Positions 31,730 through 43,800 of a stretch of DNA of 64,000 nt are shown piece after piece. The translations under genes were made by a program, and so were the position numbers. Positions within the stretch are counted from its first letter, which is position 1; each line of letters starts with the position of its first letter. The notes below the pieces were generated by a model. The model worked only from the letters and a program-made list of their open reading frames with translations. It was not told the DNA's origin and did not search any database. The stretch comes from Trematomus loennbergii (lineage: Eukaryota; Chordata; Actinopteri; Perciformes; Nototheniidae): assembly GCA_012861695.1 (NCBI GenBank), contig JAAOOA010000051.1, positions 565,501 to 629,500 of the forward strand, read 5' to 3'.

Positions 31730-34700
31730 GGACTGTTAATTCAGAGAGAAGCAAGGGAGGAGGTGTGTGCGTCATGATAAACAATAACTGGTGCACAGAT
31801 GTGGGATTATTTCTTCGGACTGTTCCCCTCATATAGAGCACCTCATGATCAGATGCCGGGCTTTTCATTTGCCAAGAGACTTACAGCGGTTGTGCTTACA
31901 GCAGTATATATTCCGCCACAGGCTGACCACAACACAGCTCTGGATCAGCTGTTTGGTGTAATTGACAAGACAGAGACTTCACAGCCAGAGGCGGCTTTCA
32001 TTGTGGCCGGGGATTTTAACACTGCCAACATGAAGAAAATCCTGCCGAAGTACTACAAACACATCAGCTGCCCGACGCGCGGGGGGAAACATACTAGACC
32101 ATGTTTATTCCCCTTTCCGACATGGATATAAAGCTCTCCCTCGCCCTCCCTTCGGCAAATCAGACCACATCTCACTGCTGCTGCTGCCTGCTTACAAGCA
32201 GAAACTGAAACGGGACAGACCGGTGACACGGAGCATACAGCGCTGGAGTGAGGAGTCAGACTCAGCTCTGCAGCACTGCTTTGAATCTACGGAATGGAGT
32301 GTGTTTGAGGACAAAAATATCAACACACACACGGACACGGTCATCTGCTACATTAGGAAATGCATCGATGACGTGGTACAGAAGGTTACTGTACGAACAT
32401 TCCCGAATCAAAAGCCCTGGATAAACAGAGATGTGCGCGGAACATGTGGGCGGGACTAAGAACAATGACAGATTACAAGGGAGCAGCGGGGGGGTACTGC
32501 GGGACTGTCTGCATGCGCATCTCTCCCAGATAAGCTGAACGCTTTTTTTGCACGGTTCGAGAGCAGCCAGGCTGTGGACGCACATGAAGCCCAGGAGCCC
32601 GGCCCTATTGTTTTAAACAGGGCAGATGTGTGCAAATCCTTTAAAAGGGTTAACCCACACAAGGCTCCTGGACCTGATGGCATCCCTGACCGTGTTCTCA
32701 GGGTGTGTCCAGTTCAGCTGGTAGAGGTGTTCACAGACATCTTCAACAGGTCCCTGCTGCAGTCTGTAGTCCCCACATGCTTCAAACACTCCACCATCAT
32801 TCCTGTCCCCAAAAAGACAATCATCACCTGCCCCAACGACTACCCCCAGTAGCACTCACCTCATCATTATGAAGTGCTTTTAGCGGTTAGTCAAATTATT
32901 CATCACCTCCTCCTCCCTGACTCTCTGGACCCCCTGCAGTTTGCCTACAGAGCAAACAGGTCCACAGACGACGCCATAGCCCTCACCATCCACACTGCCC
33001 TCTCACACCTGGACCCGAAGAACAGGAACACATATGTGAGAATGCTGTTCATTGACTACAGTTCAGCTTCAATACCATTGTGCCCTCCAAGCTGGCCATC
33101 AAGCTCAGAGACCTCGGGCTCAACAGCGCCCTCTGTGACTGGATCCTGAACTTCCTGACGGGCAGACCCCAGGCAGTGCGGGTGGGAAACATCACATCCT
33201 CCACCCTGATCCTCAACACCGGAGCCCCTCAAGGCTGCGTGCTCAGCCCTCTCCTCTACTCCCTGTTCACTCACGACTGCGTGGCCACACACAGCTCGAA
33301 CACCGTCATCGGCCTGATCACCGACGGCGACGAGACGGCGTACAGAGAGGAGGTCGAAAACCTGACATCTTGGTGCCAGGATAACAACCTCCATCTCAAC
33401 ATCAGCAAAACCAAGGAGCTGATTGTGGATACAGGAAGCAGCAGAGAGAGGGACACGCCCCCATCGCCATCAATGGGACTACGGTGGAGAGAGTCAGCAG
33501 CTTCAGGTTCCTCGGTGTCCACATCACTGAGGACCTGACATGGACTCTTCACACCACCACCATCACCAAAACAGCTCGACAGCGCTCTTCTTCCTCGCAG
33601 GCTGAGAGGTTCAACATGGACTCTGACCTTCTACAGGTGCACCATAGAGGTATCCTGACCTTCTACAGGTGCACCATAGAGAGGATCCTGACCTTCTACA
33701 GGTGCACCATAGAGGATCCTGACCTTCTACAGGTGCTCCATAGAGAGCATCCTGACCTTCTACAGGTGCACCATAGAGAGCATCCTGACCTTCTACAGGT
33801 GCACCATAGAGAGGATCCTGACCTTCTACAGGTGCACCATAGAGAGCATCCTGACCTTCTACAGGTGCACCATAGAGAGATCCTGACCTTCTACAGGTGC
33901 ACCATAGAGAGGATCCTGACCTTCTACAGGTGCACCATAGAGAGGATCCTGACCTTCTACAGGTGCACCATAGAGAGCATCCTGACCTTCTACAGGTGCA
34001 CCATAGAGAGGATCCTGACCTTCTACAGGTGCACCATAGAGAGGATCCTGACCTTCTACAGGTGCACCATAGAGAGCATCCTGACCTTCTACAGGTACAC
34101 CATAGAGAGGATCCTGACCTTCTACAGGTGCACCATAGAGAGGATCCTGACCTTCTACAGGTGCACCATAGAGAGCATCCTGACCTTCTACAGGTGCACC
34201 ATAGAGAGGATCCTGACCTTCTACAGGTGCACATAGAGAGCATCCTGACCTTCTACAGGTGCACCATAGAGGATCCTGACCTTCTACAGGTGCACCATAG
34301 AGAGCATCCTGACCTTCTACAGGTGCACCATAGAGAGGATCCTGACCTTCTACAGGTGCACCATAGAGAGCATCCTGACCTTCTACAGGTGCACCATAGA
34401 GAGCATCCTGACCTTCTACAGGTGCACCATAGAGAGCATCCGGACCTTCTACAGGTGCACCATAGAGAGGATCCTGACCTTCTACAGGTGCACCATAGAG
34501 AGCATCCTGACCTTCTACAGGTGCACCATAGAGAGCATCCTGACCTTCTACAGGTGCACCATAGAGAGCATCCGGACCTTCTACAGGTGCACCATAGAGA
34601 GGATCCTGACCTTCTACAGGTGCCGTCTTGCAGGCGATACCGCAGCATCCGGACTAAAACCACCAGACTCAGGGACAGTTTTATTCCACAGGCCATAAGA

Positions 34701-34925
34701 CTGTTAAACACCTGAACTAAGAACATCCATAACATTCACCTGTTTGCAATTTACAAATTATGTATCACTTGTATATAGACTCTTATGGCACTTCTTCTAT
34801 TCTGTTTTATTGTGTTGCACTGTTGGTGGAGCCTGGGACCTAAGATTTTCATTGACATAACTACACTGTAGCTATGTACGAATGACAATAAAAGCCTTGA
34901 ACCCTTGAATTGAATCCTTGAATAT
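31730..34925 (+). mobile_element. CR1/L2/Rex-type LINE, decayed, with expanded satellite in its ORF
   Basis: Endonuclease-domain pieces (TAVYIPPQADHNTALDQLFG, FIVAGDFNTANMKK) are followed by reverse-transcriptase blocks ([55 protein letters not shown]) and the C-terminal RYRSIRTKTTRLRDSFIPQA. The YADD-equivalent region is degraded and several frameshifts occur. The 3' end reads CAATAAAAGCCTTGAACCC and stops near 34925. A 1-kb satellite at 33617-34622 replaces part of the C-terminal region. A second 3' end of this family lies at 57275-58430. Confidence 0.85.
33617..34622 (+). repeat. 33-bp satellite born inside a LINE ORF
   Basis: About 31 units of CTGACCTTCTACAGGTGCAC plus CATAGAGAGGATC, with GGATC/GCATC alternation and a few 30-32-base units. 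The unit encodes the 11-residue LTFYRCTIE(R/S)I, which reads like part of the LINE's own C-terminal ORF, so the satellite arose by amplification of coding sequence in place. Flanking sequence on both sides is LINE. Confidence 0.95.
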
Positions 34926-35507
34926 CCTACAGGATAATGTCAGGGTGGATGCCCACCAGCTGAAGCTCAGCCGAGGTTGGGGGGTGCAGCAGGACATCAC
35001 TCGAAATATAGAAGTCAATGTGATATAGAATGGCTTCAAAAAAAGAAAATCTGCCTTGTGGAATGGTCCAGTCAGAGCTTATTCCAGAAGAGCTGTGAAA
35101 TAACCTCAAGAGAGGACACTAGACATCCTGAGAATATTTCTGAGCTGAAGCAGTTCTGTGAGGAGGAACCCTCTGAAATTCCTCTGAACTCCTGAAATAT
35201 TGGAAGCGCTAGTTTTAAAGCTATTGCTGCCAAGGTTCTCTTACCTTTCCACCAGCACTGCAAGTGTGATGGGTGTTCAATAAATACAAAAACGATTATA
35301 AAAACATTGTGTTGGGAAAATACTGAATGTACTCTTCTAATATCAGAGTAGCACATGATAACAAAGGGCCTACGTAGCTGTGTACGTAACAGGATGTATG
35401 ATTACCTAGAAGAGAATCAGGACTGTTTTAGGCATATGATAGCTATGTGACAACGATTAACATGATGATTCAGCCTCTATGGAGATAGATAGGTGGGGGA
35501 GATTTGG
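34926..35507. other. spacer, nothing recognised
   Basis: No supported feature; the LINE ends near 34925. Confidence 0.35.
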
Positions 35508-36099
35508 TTTCACACCAAAAAGATCTGGAACTAGTCCCTAGTTTGCGCTAACCTTTTCACCCCCAGATAGTCCCTGCTAGAGAGGTGGTACTTTCCTGGG
35601 GAGGAAATGGTTTGTGGGTGTGTCGGCCACACTAACAATTTCTGATTGGCTGGGCGAATTGCAAACTACGCCCCGTAAAAAAATGTTGGAAGCCGCCATT
35701 TTATTTGCTCGCATTAGCATTAGCATTAGCCCAGCGCACCAATGGAGAGAGACTAACTTATGGCAGCACAAAAGAAAACATGGTGGAGTGATGAGGAGGT
35801 GTCTGCGCTTCTGGCGATTTACTCGGAAGACGCGCCCCAGCAGCTTCTACTGAAGCCGGTCCCCAACTCCGGGGGACTCCGGGACTTCAGGTGGCAGTAT
35901 ACGCCGTGAAGTTAGATTGCGCCTGCCAGTAAACCCAAAGCAGAAGAAGAAGAAGTGGCGTTAGCGGCTTCATTTGCGTAATCCTCCCTCAGGGACTTAT
36001 TCCGGTGAGAACGCGATCTACTAGGACAGTTCCAGGGACTAAAGAGTTTGGGGGGACTAAGTACCGGGGACAAGTAACGGCTAAGTACTTGGTGTGAAA
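35508..36099 (+). mobile_element. PIF/Harbinger-like element fragment with inverted ends
   Basis: The left end TTTCACACCAA (35508-35518) is inverted at 36089-36099 (TTGGTGTGAAA). Near-terminal GGAACTAGTCCCTAG and CCAGGGACTAAAGAG sequences also mirror each other. An internal frame encodes the start of a Myb/SANT-like protein, the accessory protein typical of PIF/Harbinger transposons. No nuclease frame remains. Confidence 0.6.
35760..35909 (+). pseudogene. Myb/SANT-like domain fragment (Harbinger accessory protein)
   Basis: 49 codons start MAAQKKTWWSDEEVSALLAI; the W-x-DEEV-x-x-LL pattern is the first helix of a trihelix/Myb-like domain. The frame ends early at a TGA, before the second and third helices, so it is truncated. 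Confidence 0.5.
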
Positions 36100-36254
36100 G
36101 TCGCTAATAATTGATTTTTCTGAAAACAAAAGCGCTGATAGTTTGATCTGTGATCGCCGTAGTAATAAAAATATGTAGCTCCGAGATGCACACGACTTGA
36201 CTGTGGTTTGATGTTACCACCAGACATCAATCTACTGAAAGAGTTCTGGTCCAC

Positions 36255-36315
36255 CTGATGACTCAGCAGGACCTCAGCCACCCTCTCCTGCTCCAACAGC
36301 GACTCAGCATTTTGT
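36255..36315 (-). CDS. candidate exon of the unknown minus-strand gene
   Basis: The acceptor is ACCAG (to 36316 on the minus strand); the donor CAG|GTGGAC at 36255/36254 is weak. One base plus 20 codons encode QNAESLLEQERVAEVLLSHQ, a helix-like peptide ending in phase 0 and so joining correctly to the exon at 31094. The family is unknown. The frame also stays open past the donor, so it may not be an exon. Confidence 0.3.
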
Positions 36316-36658
36316 CTGGTTACAGATCTGTGTGTGTACAAGTCTCTATCTGTAGGCCTGTGTGACAAAGTCGTTTTCGAAGTGGATCTACTGTAGGGAA
36401 ATTACTTCTGTGCTGTTATTCTGTTTGTTAACATTTTGAATGTTGAACTAAAAGCAGCAGCAGTGATTCGTTTTGACTCCCTGTTTTATAGGAGCTCTAG
36501 CAAACTGCTAATTGGATTTGTACACTGTGCTGCTGACCTTTACTTAGGAGTGGGAAGAGTGACAGTAGCGCATTAATGTTATGTTTTAGGTGAAGGAGAT
36601 AATGAGCTGGTTTAGTTATGTTAAAAGATAATTGTCTACAATAAGGGATGAAAATAAC

Positions 36659-37633
36659 TTAAAGGTGACCTATCATGCAAAATGCACTTTTGTACGTCTT
36701 TTATACATGAATATGTGTCCCCGGTGTTCCAGGGAACTCACCAAGTGTCAGAAAACACAACCCTCTCTATTTTCCTCCATACCCAAATCTCTAGAAAAGG
36801 ATCTGATACAGACTGATCCAGATTTGAACACTTCTATGTCGTCACAGAAGTGGCGCTACGGCTATTGGGCCAACTCTCCACCTATCAGGGGAATGTGGGG
36901 TTGGGCCACGGCCGGCCATTGCCGCTCGAAAGCGCTGGAGACGCTGTAGTACATATGCCAGGCCTGTAAGTGGTGCTGTAGTCTGCCACAAAAGCAGCGA
37001 AGACTTCCCGCCCATAGTTACCATGGTTACCCTTCTGTTTATTCTCCGCTGTGGCTTTTTTCTCCCTCCCCTAGGCAAGCGTTTGCTCCCGCTGCTTTAA
37101 TTCAATGCAATCCCTCCCCGTCGAGGCAAGCACTATAATTCTCTCCGGTTAGTCCACCAGCAGATGACAAACACCCACCTCTCCGCCTCTTCCAAGGAAC
37201 GAGGGGACCGTGCGGCAGAGTTTCAGTTTCAGTTTCTTTCGCCGGTCAAGATGTCCGTTAAAGTTGAAATCTTCCGGACAAAATTAGAAAAGTGCCGGTC
37301 AAAGGCCTTCTTTGTTATTTATTGAGCTTTAAAACAAATGAATAACGACTCTATAGGCCTATAATAATATAATAAAACACGGAGGACGGAGATCTTTTTC
37401 TCTCCCCCTCTTGACTTGATCAGAGCACGGCTACCCTCTCCTGCAGGGGGCGTGGTCAGCTGCAGCTCACAGAATCAGCCCCGTAGACAGCAAACAGCAC
37501 ATAGAGCGAAATGAGGCATGGCTAAAATGCATGATCTGTTTGGTATTTTGAAAACAGAAACGTATAAATATACCTTATATAGGTATGGCCCTACAATATA
37601 TCATTTAAATATAGCATGATAGGTCCACTTTAA
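36659..37633. mobile_element. TTAA-flanked MITE, copy A (975 bp)
   Basis: TTAA at 36659-36662 is followed by AGGTGACCTATCATGC; the right end GCATGATAGGTCCACT is followed by TTAA at 37630-37633. The inverted ends and the TTAA target fit a piggyBac-mobilised element. It shares ATGCACTTTTGTAC and later sequence with copy B at 47126-47623. Confidence 0.8.
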
Positions 37634-37710
37634 TATAGCAACATAATGTAAAATGTAAAACTAGCATTCCATTTGAATGTTAAAATAGCCGGGATGTGTC
37701 CCAACAGTTC

Positions 37711-37863
37711 TTACAGAGGAAAAGCCCTTCCCCCAGCGCTGCCTCTGCTCTTAGTCCTGAACTTGGTGAGTGCTGACTCAGCAATGTCAGCTCGCTCCTC
37801 AGCGTCATCCAGCTCATGGACGGTCTTCCTGTACTTTGCGAGGTTCATGTTAGCTTGTTCCTC
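37711..37863 (-). CDS. myosin rod exon, C terminus
   Basis: Acceptor TTGCAG to 37864. It encodes [20 protein letters not shown] and [20 protein letters not shown], then [10 protein letters not shown] and TAA at 37713-37711. ADIAE...KFRTKSR corresponds to the assembly-competence end of sarcomeric rods; the last 10 residues are unusual. Confidence 0.94.
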   Translation of the reverse strand, partial: EEQANMNLAKYRKTVHELDDAEERADIAESALTKFRTKSRGSAGGRAFPL

Positions 37864-40800
37864 CTGCAATGACAACCAAACAGAAGGATCATGAACCTGT
37901 GCGTGTCAAACAGGGTGAGAGTGAGCAGCAGGTGGATGTGACGTACAGCCTCCTCCACTTGTCTCTTGTTGGCCTTCATCTTGTTCTGCAGCCTCTCCAC
38001 CAGCTCCTGCATCCTCTGCTGGTTCTTCTGGTCCTCCTCTGACTGAAATAGGAGCTCTTTCAGCCGTCGCTCGTTCTTCCGCAGTGTCTTCACTGTCTCA
38101 GCGTGCCGCTTCTGCTCCGAGTCCAACTCTAGCTCCATCTCCTTCACCTGCAACAAGTTAGCTTTCATTAGCTGTCAACTGTTAATGAGTAGTACCTTGC
38201 TACTGGTAAAACATTCTGTTCATAGCCGTCTATCTCAACTTCAATGTCCATTTTCACTTCTGAATTTTCTAACTGGAAGGAAAAATATGAACGGCACATG
38301 ACGCAAAGAAAACGCTTTCTTCAGGTCGTCGTAGCGACAGCATGTATATGTATGCTATGAGAAGAACGTCTGGTCTATGTCATGGAGGTAAGATAAATAG
38401 TTTTATGACTACAGGAAAGAGAGGGAGGAATAAACAAGTTGCATGGCATCCTGTATAGGGGGGCATCTGATCAGTGTTTGGGTCTATTGTGATCACCTGC
38501 TGTTGTGTGCCATGTAAATGATCTTTGATGTTAACCTATAACAGTCTGTTTCACAGACAGCAGGAAGCACTCTTTGGGAGGCGTCATGCGTGGATGCATT
38601 ACAAAAATATCTTAAAGGAGTTTATATGAATATTGTGTTTCTTTGCATATTTTGCTAACTCATAATTATTTCTAGACAGCATGTCAGGCTAAGGCAGGAA
38701 TGCGGACCCAAGAGCCGTGCAAAACCCGGGAGGCAGATAAACGAATATAAACAAAAGGCAAGCGTTATTAATATAAAAGCTGGTGCAAAAGCTGAAAAAG
38801 TACAAAACTAAAATCATGAAACAGCAGCTGATTTGAAGTTGTGATGACAGGGTTCACATACTTTTCCTTGCCACTGTATTACATGTCACTACTGGGACAT
38901 GTAATACAGTGGCAAATGCTTTAATTATTACATTATTACATTACATGTCATTTGTTAGACGCTTTTTTCCAAAGCGACTAACATACATTCAATACTGTGG
39001 ACAATCCCCACAGGAGCAATTTGAGGTGAAGTGTCTTGCCCAGGGACACAACCACATGCTGACTGCAGTGGGACTCAAACTTGCTACCCTCTGATTCAAA
39101 GTCCAGCACTCTATCCACTGAGCCACAGCCTCCTTTAATGTTCAAAAAGCTCTTTATCTTTCTCATACTGCCTGAGCTGCAGCACCTCTTTCTGAAACCA
39201 GCTCTGTTGTGATTGGACAACCGCTTAGTCAGGAACATCCCGCCGCTTAGTCGATCAATTTGTTGGATAATATGTGTGTGTAGTTGATTGCATTATAGTG
39301 TTTCTCAAATGAAGGTCAGAGTTGTCAATCACATCTGCGAGTGGTGAATATTGATACCTGCTTTGATAGAAAACAGCAGCATGAAAATGTGCAAAGTGAT
39401 GTATACCTTTCCCTCCAACTTCTGGATGATCTTCTTGCCTCCCTTCAGAGCCGTCTGCTCGGCCTCCTCCACCCTGCTGCTCATGTCTCTGATCTGAGCC
39501 TCCAGATCTTTCCTCCCTCTCTCCAGGTGGAGCGTGTGCTCCTGCTCCAGACGCAGCTCCTCCCCCACTTTTGCCAACTAAACACATTTTGGCAGCCATG
39601 TTTATTTGATATGACTTAACATGTGTTTGCTATAATATCTCTTCACCCGCTGTCTTTGACGTGTTTTACCTCACAGCCGGTCTTCTTGGACCTGTCTGTG
39701 TATCCTCTCAGCTTTCCTCTCAGCTCCTCGTGCTCCTGCTGCAGATTCTGGAGATCCATCTCCAGATTCCGTCTCCCACTCAGAGCCAACTGGAACTGAA
39801 CACACAGGAGAAACATCGGGAAGGTCATCAATCTACGGCAATTCTGCCATCACAGGTTACATGTTTAAGTGAAGCAGAGACAGACTGAATCACCTGGCTG
39901 TGGAGGTCGCTGAGTGTCTCCTTGGCCTCCTGCAGCTCAGTGTCCAGGACCTTTCTGGCTCTTTCTGCACTCTCCAGGGCTGAACGAGTCCCTGTTGCCT
40001 CGCTGAATAACAGAGTGCAGCGCCTCTCCACGGCCGCCTGCTCCTCCCTGTCCTCCTCATGGCTCCGGACCTCCTCCTCCAGCTGGGCCTGCAACTCCTG
40101 GGACAGAACACGACGGGACGGGACAGACAGGACGGAAAGGACGGGACGGGACAGACAGGACAGACAGGACAGGACAGACAGACAGTGATACCCAATGTAA
40201 GCTTATTGGAAAGCAGTGTGTTCAAAAATACTGTGTCTTATGTGCAGACCTTCATCTGTTGCTGCATCTTCTTGCTGTTCTTGTTGAGCTCGGTGCTGTT
40301 CTTGGTGAGCATGTCCACCTGCAGCTCCAGCTCGGTGATGTCAGCTTCCTGTTTCTTCTTCAGCTTCAGCCCCTCAGCCTTGCCGTTCATCTCCAGGTCC
40401 AAAGAGGCCTGCAGCGACTCCAGGGCCCTCTGGTGGCTTTTTCTGACAAACAAGGAGACGGATGGTTTCACTGCAGAGACAGGCCTTACCTCTAAAGATA
40501 TTATTTCATGGCTACTGGTCAATTTGCACATTCAATGGTCTGCTCTTGTTTGAAAGCAGAGGATGCCAAGGACACTTTGATCACAAGACAAGTCATATCA
40601 ATCCACAGATAGATGCAGTCAGTTTAACATCAGCTGTGGCTAAAAAGCACATTGTTTTCTTTGTTACTCCGTCAGAAAACACCATGGAATACTTTTTGAA
40701 TATTTGTTTCTCTATTTTCTATTCATGCTGTAAACTGTCTTTAGTGACGATTTCAAAGAGGTTCAAAGAGAGGAGGACAGAGGGATCAGCAGAAGAAGAC

Positions 40801-43800
40801 AGACAGGAAGTAAACACTAAAGGGAACACCTGTAAAGACTGTCTTATTTAAAAGAAAATGTGAGCAGACTTGGACAGTCCATCAGTTCAGCAATGCTCTG
40901 CAGTAGAATGGACTTTTTCTTAAAACAACATTATCAGTTAATTAATTGCACAGCCCTAACAAACACACAAATGCTAATTTGCCCTGGCCGGTCAGGCACC
41001 TCTGTATTATTTCATGTGTGGCAGTAATAGGACACCCAGTCTGTTAGGATGTAAGCAGCTGTGGAATGAGGTATGTCTTTCTACAGTATGACTGTATATT
41101 GTCTGCAGAGCATGGAAAGAGGAGTGGAGGTGCCGTGTTGGATGGAGGAAGCTGGAGAGGAGTCTGAGGTACCTGGAGGCGTCTATTTCCTCGTCCTTCT
41201 CCTGAAGTCTGAACTCCAGGTTCTCTTTAGCTTGAGACAACTCCAAATGCAGCCTCAGCACCTTGGTCTCCTCCACCTGGGGGGCAGGAAGAACAGAAAG
41301 AAATCAAGAAAGACCTGGGAGTTTTTCTTTAGAGGTATCCAAACTACATTCAATTATATGCAACTATAGATACTAAAGATAAATTAAGAGCCGGCATTAA
41401 GCACAAATCTCACAGCTACTAAGGGAATTTGCTGAAGCTCTGCACCTCCAAAGCTGCCTCACACTCTTCCAGTGAGGCCTGTAACTCGTCTTTCTCCATC
41501 TCAATCTTCTTCTTTGCTTTCTGGAGCTCATGGACACTCTTACCTCCATCTGAGATCTGGTCTGTAAGGTCAGCTACCTCTTCTACTAGACAAAAAAAAG
41601 CCAAATGCATCAAATAAACCATGGTTACTATTCAACTTTCCCTTTAAAGCTGTGTTAAGCATCATCCTTTCCCCTCATATGATAACTCTTATACCCTGGC
41701 AGGCCTTGTTCTCCCTGCGTAAGGTCTCCAGCTGCTCCAAAGACTCTTCATGGGCAGTCTTCATTTTAAAGAGCTCCATGGTGTGTTGCCTGCTCTCCTT
41801 CTGGCAGCCTTCCACCTCAGCAACCAGCTCCTCACACTTTTGCTTCCAGTCACCAAGCTGCTTCTCCAGAATCCGCTGCTTCTTATCCAGAGCTTGACCA
41901 CAGCTGCTGGCCTGGGACAGTGAACATAGGCTCAAGGATAACAATACATAACATCAGGGCACTGCAACACTTGCTCAAAACGCCCCCTTCCTACCTTCTC
42001 CAGGTCCAAGCAGAGTTCTCCCACCTCTCCCTGCAACCTTTGTTTGTTTTTCTCCAGTGAAGAACATTTGGCTTGGGTGGCTTCCACAGCCTCCTCGGCC
42101 TCCTGAAGTCTGCTTGCGAGCTTCTTCCTGTAAAACACAAATGATTTGGAGGACATATACTTTATCTATTTATCTATTAGACTGTGTTTCAGATACAGTC
42201 GACATTAAGTATGGTGTTCCTCAAGGAAGCATCCTAGGACCTATCCTGTTCTCTCTGTAAATGCTCCCTCTTGGCAACATTATTAATCAGAATGATGTTA
42301 AATCACTGTTATGCTGATGAAACACAACTGTATGTATGTTGCTATCCTGGCTCCAAAATGGTGGAATGAGCTCCCATTGAAATCAGGACAGCAGAAAGCT
42401 TACACATCTTCCGGCACAGACTGAAAACACATCTCTTTCGACTCCACTTCGAGCAATATAATTACTAACAAAGCACTTATATACTAATAAAGGACTGGCT
42501 TATCTAAAGCCAGTTGAGTAGCACTTGAAATGGTTTGGCTCTATGAAACCTGATGTACTTTTATGATTCTGTTTTCTTCAAGTTTGTATCTTCTTGGTCG
42601 AATGCACTTATTGTAAGTCGCTTTGGATAAAAGCGTCAGCTAAATGCAATGTAATGTATGTCTCCATTTCGCCAGAAAACCCAAGTTCTTTTAACGCACT
42701 TTTAACCTGTCTCAATGACGTTAACATGTGGATGAGAAGTAACTTTTTAAAACAGAATGAGCAGAAAACAGAAAGTGTAATTGTTGGTCCAAATTCAGAA
42801 CGGCAGAAACTTGAGTCCGTGTTCTCCAGCCTGTCATATTAGTAAAAAACAAGTTACAAATCTGGGTGTCATTTTAGACTGTGATCTTCACTTTATTAGC
42901 CATTTTAACAAGGTTGCGAAAACCAATTTTTTCCATTTAGAAACATTGCCAAAATTAGACAATTTTAACTCAAAATGATGCCGAAATGCTTTTACATGCT
43001 TTTATCACAAGTCGCTTGCATTACTGTAACTCTGTGTGACTGGCGGAGCCACACACAGTAGTATTCATACTTATCAGTGTGAATGCTGTGCAACAGCATT
43101 CCACTATAGTTCTTCTGTTTCTTTAATCATCTTCTTCTTCTTATTTCAACCAATATTTTGCCGTCGAATAACTTCAGCTACAGAAACCATTCAAATATCA
43201 AACTATTCAGCCTTTTCAGCACATGATGGGAAACCTTCAACCTTTTAAAAATATTTTATACCTTTTGAAATATTCAGCTTTTTAAACTCTTTTTTTAACA
43301 TGGAACTCAATGGGACGACTCTTCAAATCCTCTTTTACCTACACCGTGCGCCAAATGCTTCTCCTTCCACATACTTTCAGCTAGAGACTTCATTCCAACT
43401 TTAAAATGATCACATTGTTATTCAGATTTTTGATATCTTTTACACTTTTTGAGATATACCTAAACCTAGAGGATACACTCCAGCATACACCTCTGGTGGA
43501 CTCCATGCAGTGCCAGTCATCTCACTAACTGTACAAAAGAGTGAAATGCTTGTAAGGTGGTGATTAAGGACATTTATGTGAATTTTCAGTGATGTACTTA
43601 CTATGTGGGCCATAATAATATGTGAGACATTTTCGTTTTCTTGGACCTTGATATGAAGTTAAGATTTTTGATAAGCTTTAGGTATTGCAATTTCACACAT
43701 GTACAAAAGTATAGCTTAATTCAACTGATGAGGGCTATGTGAATAAATGTAAGCGATGTGATGCAAGTAGCTCTTGGCCACGCCACTTTCATTTTTTCAA

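Noticed and set aside
33611..34735. Minus-strand frames of 160-210 residues with repeating CTCRRSG units
   Set aside because: Antisense of the LINE-derived satellite; LINE coding direction is plus.
38925..39137. tRNA gene
   Set aside because: A and B boxes are present but no complete cloverleaf; the body and LINE-type tail mark a SINE.
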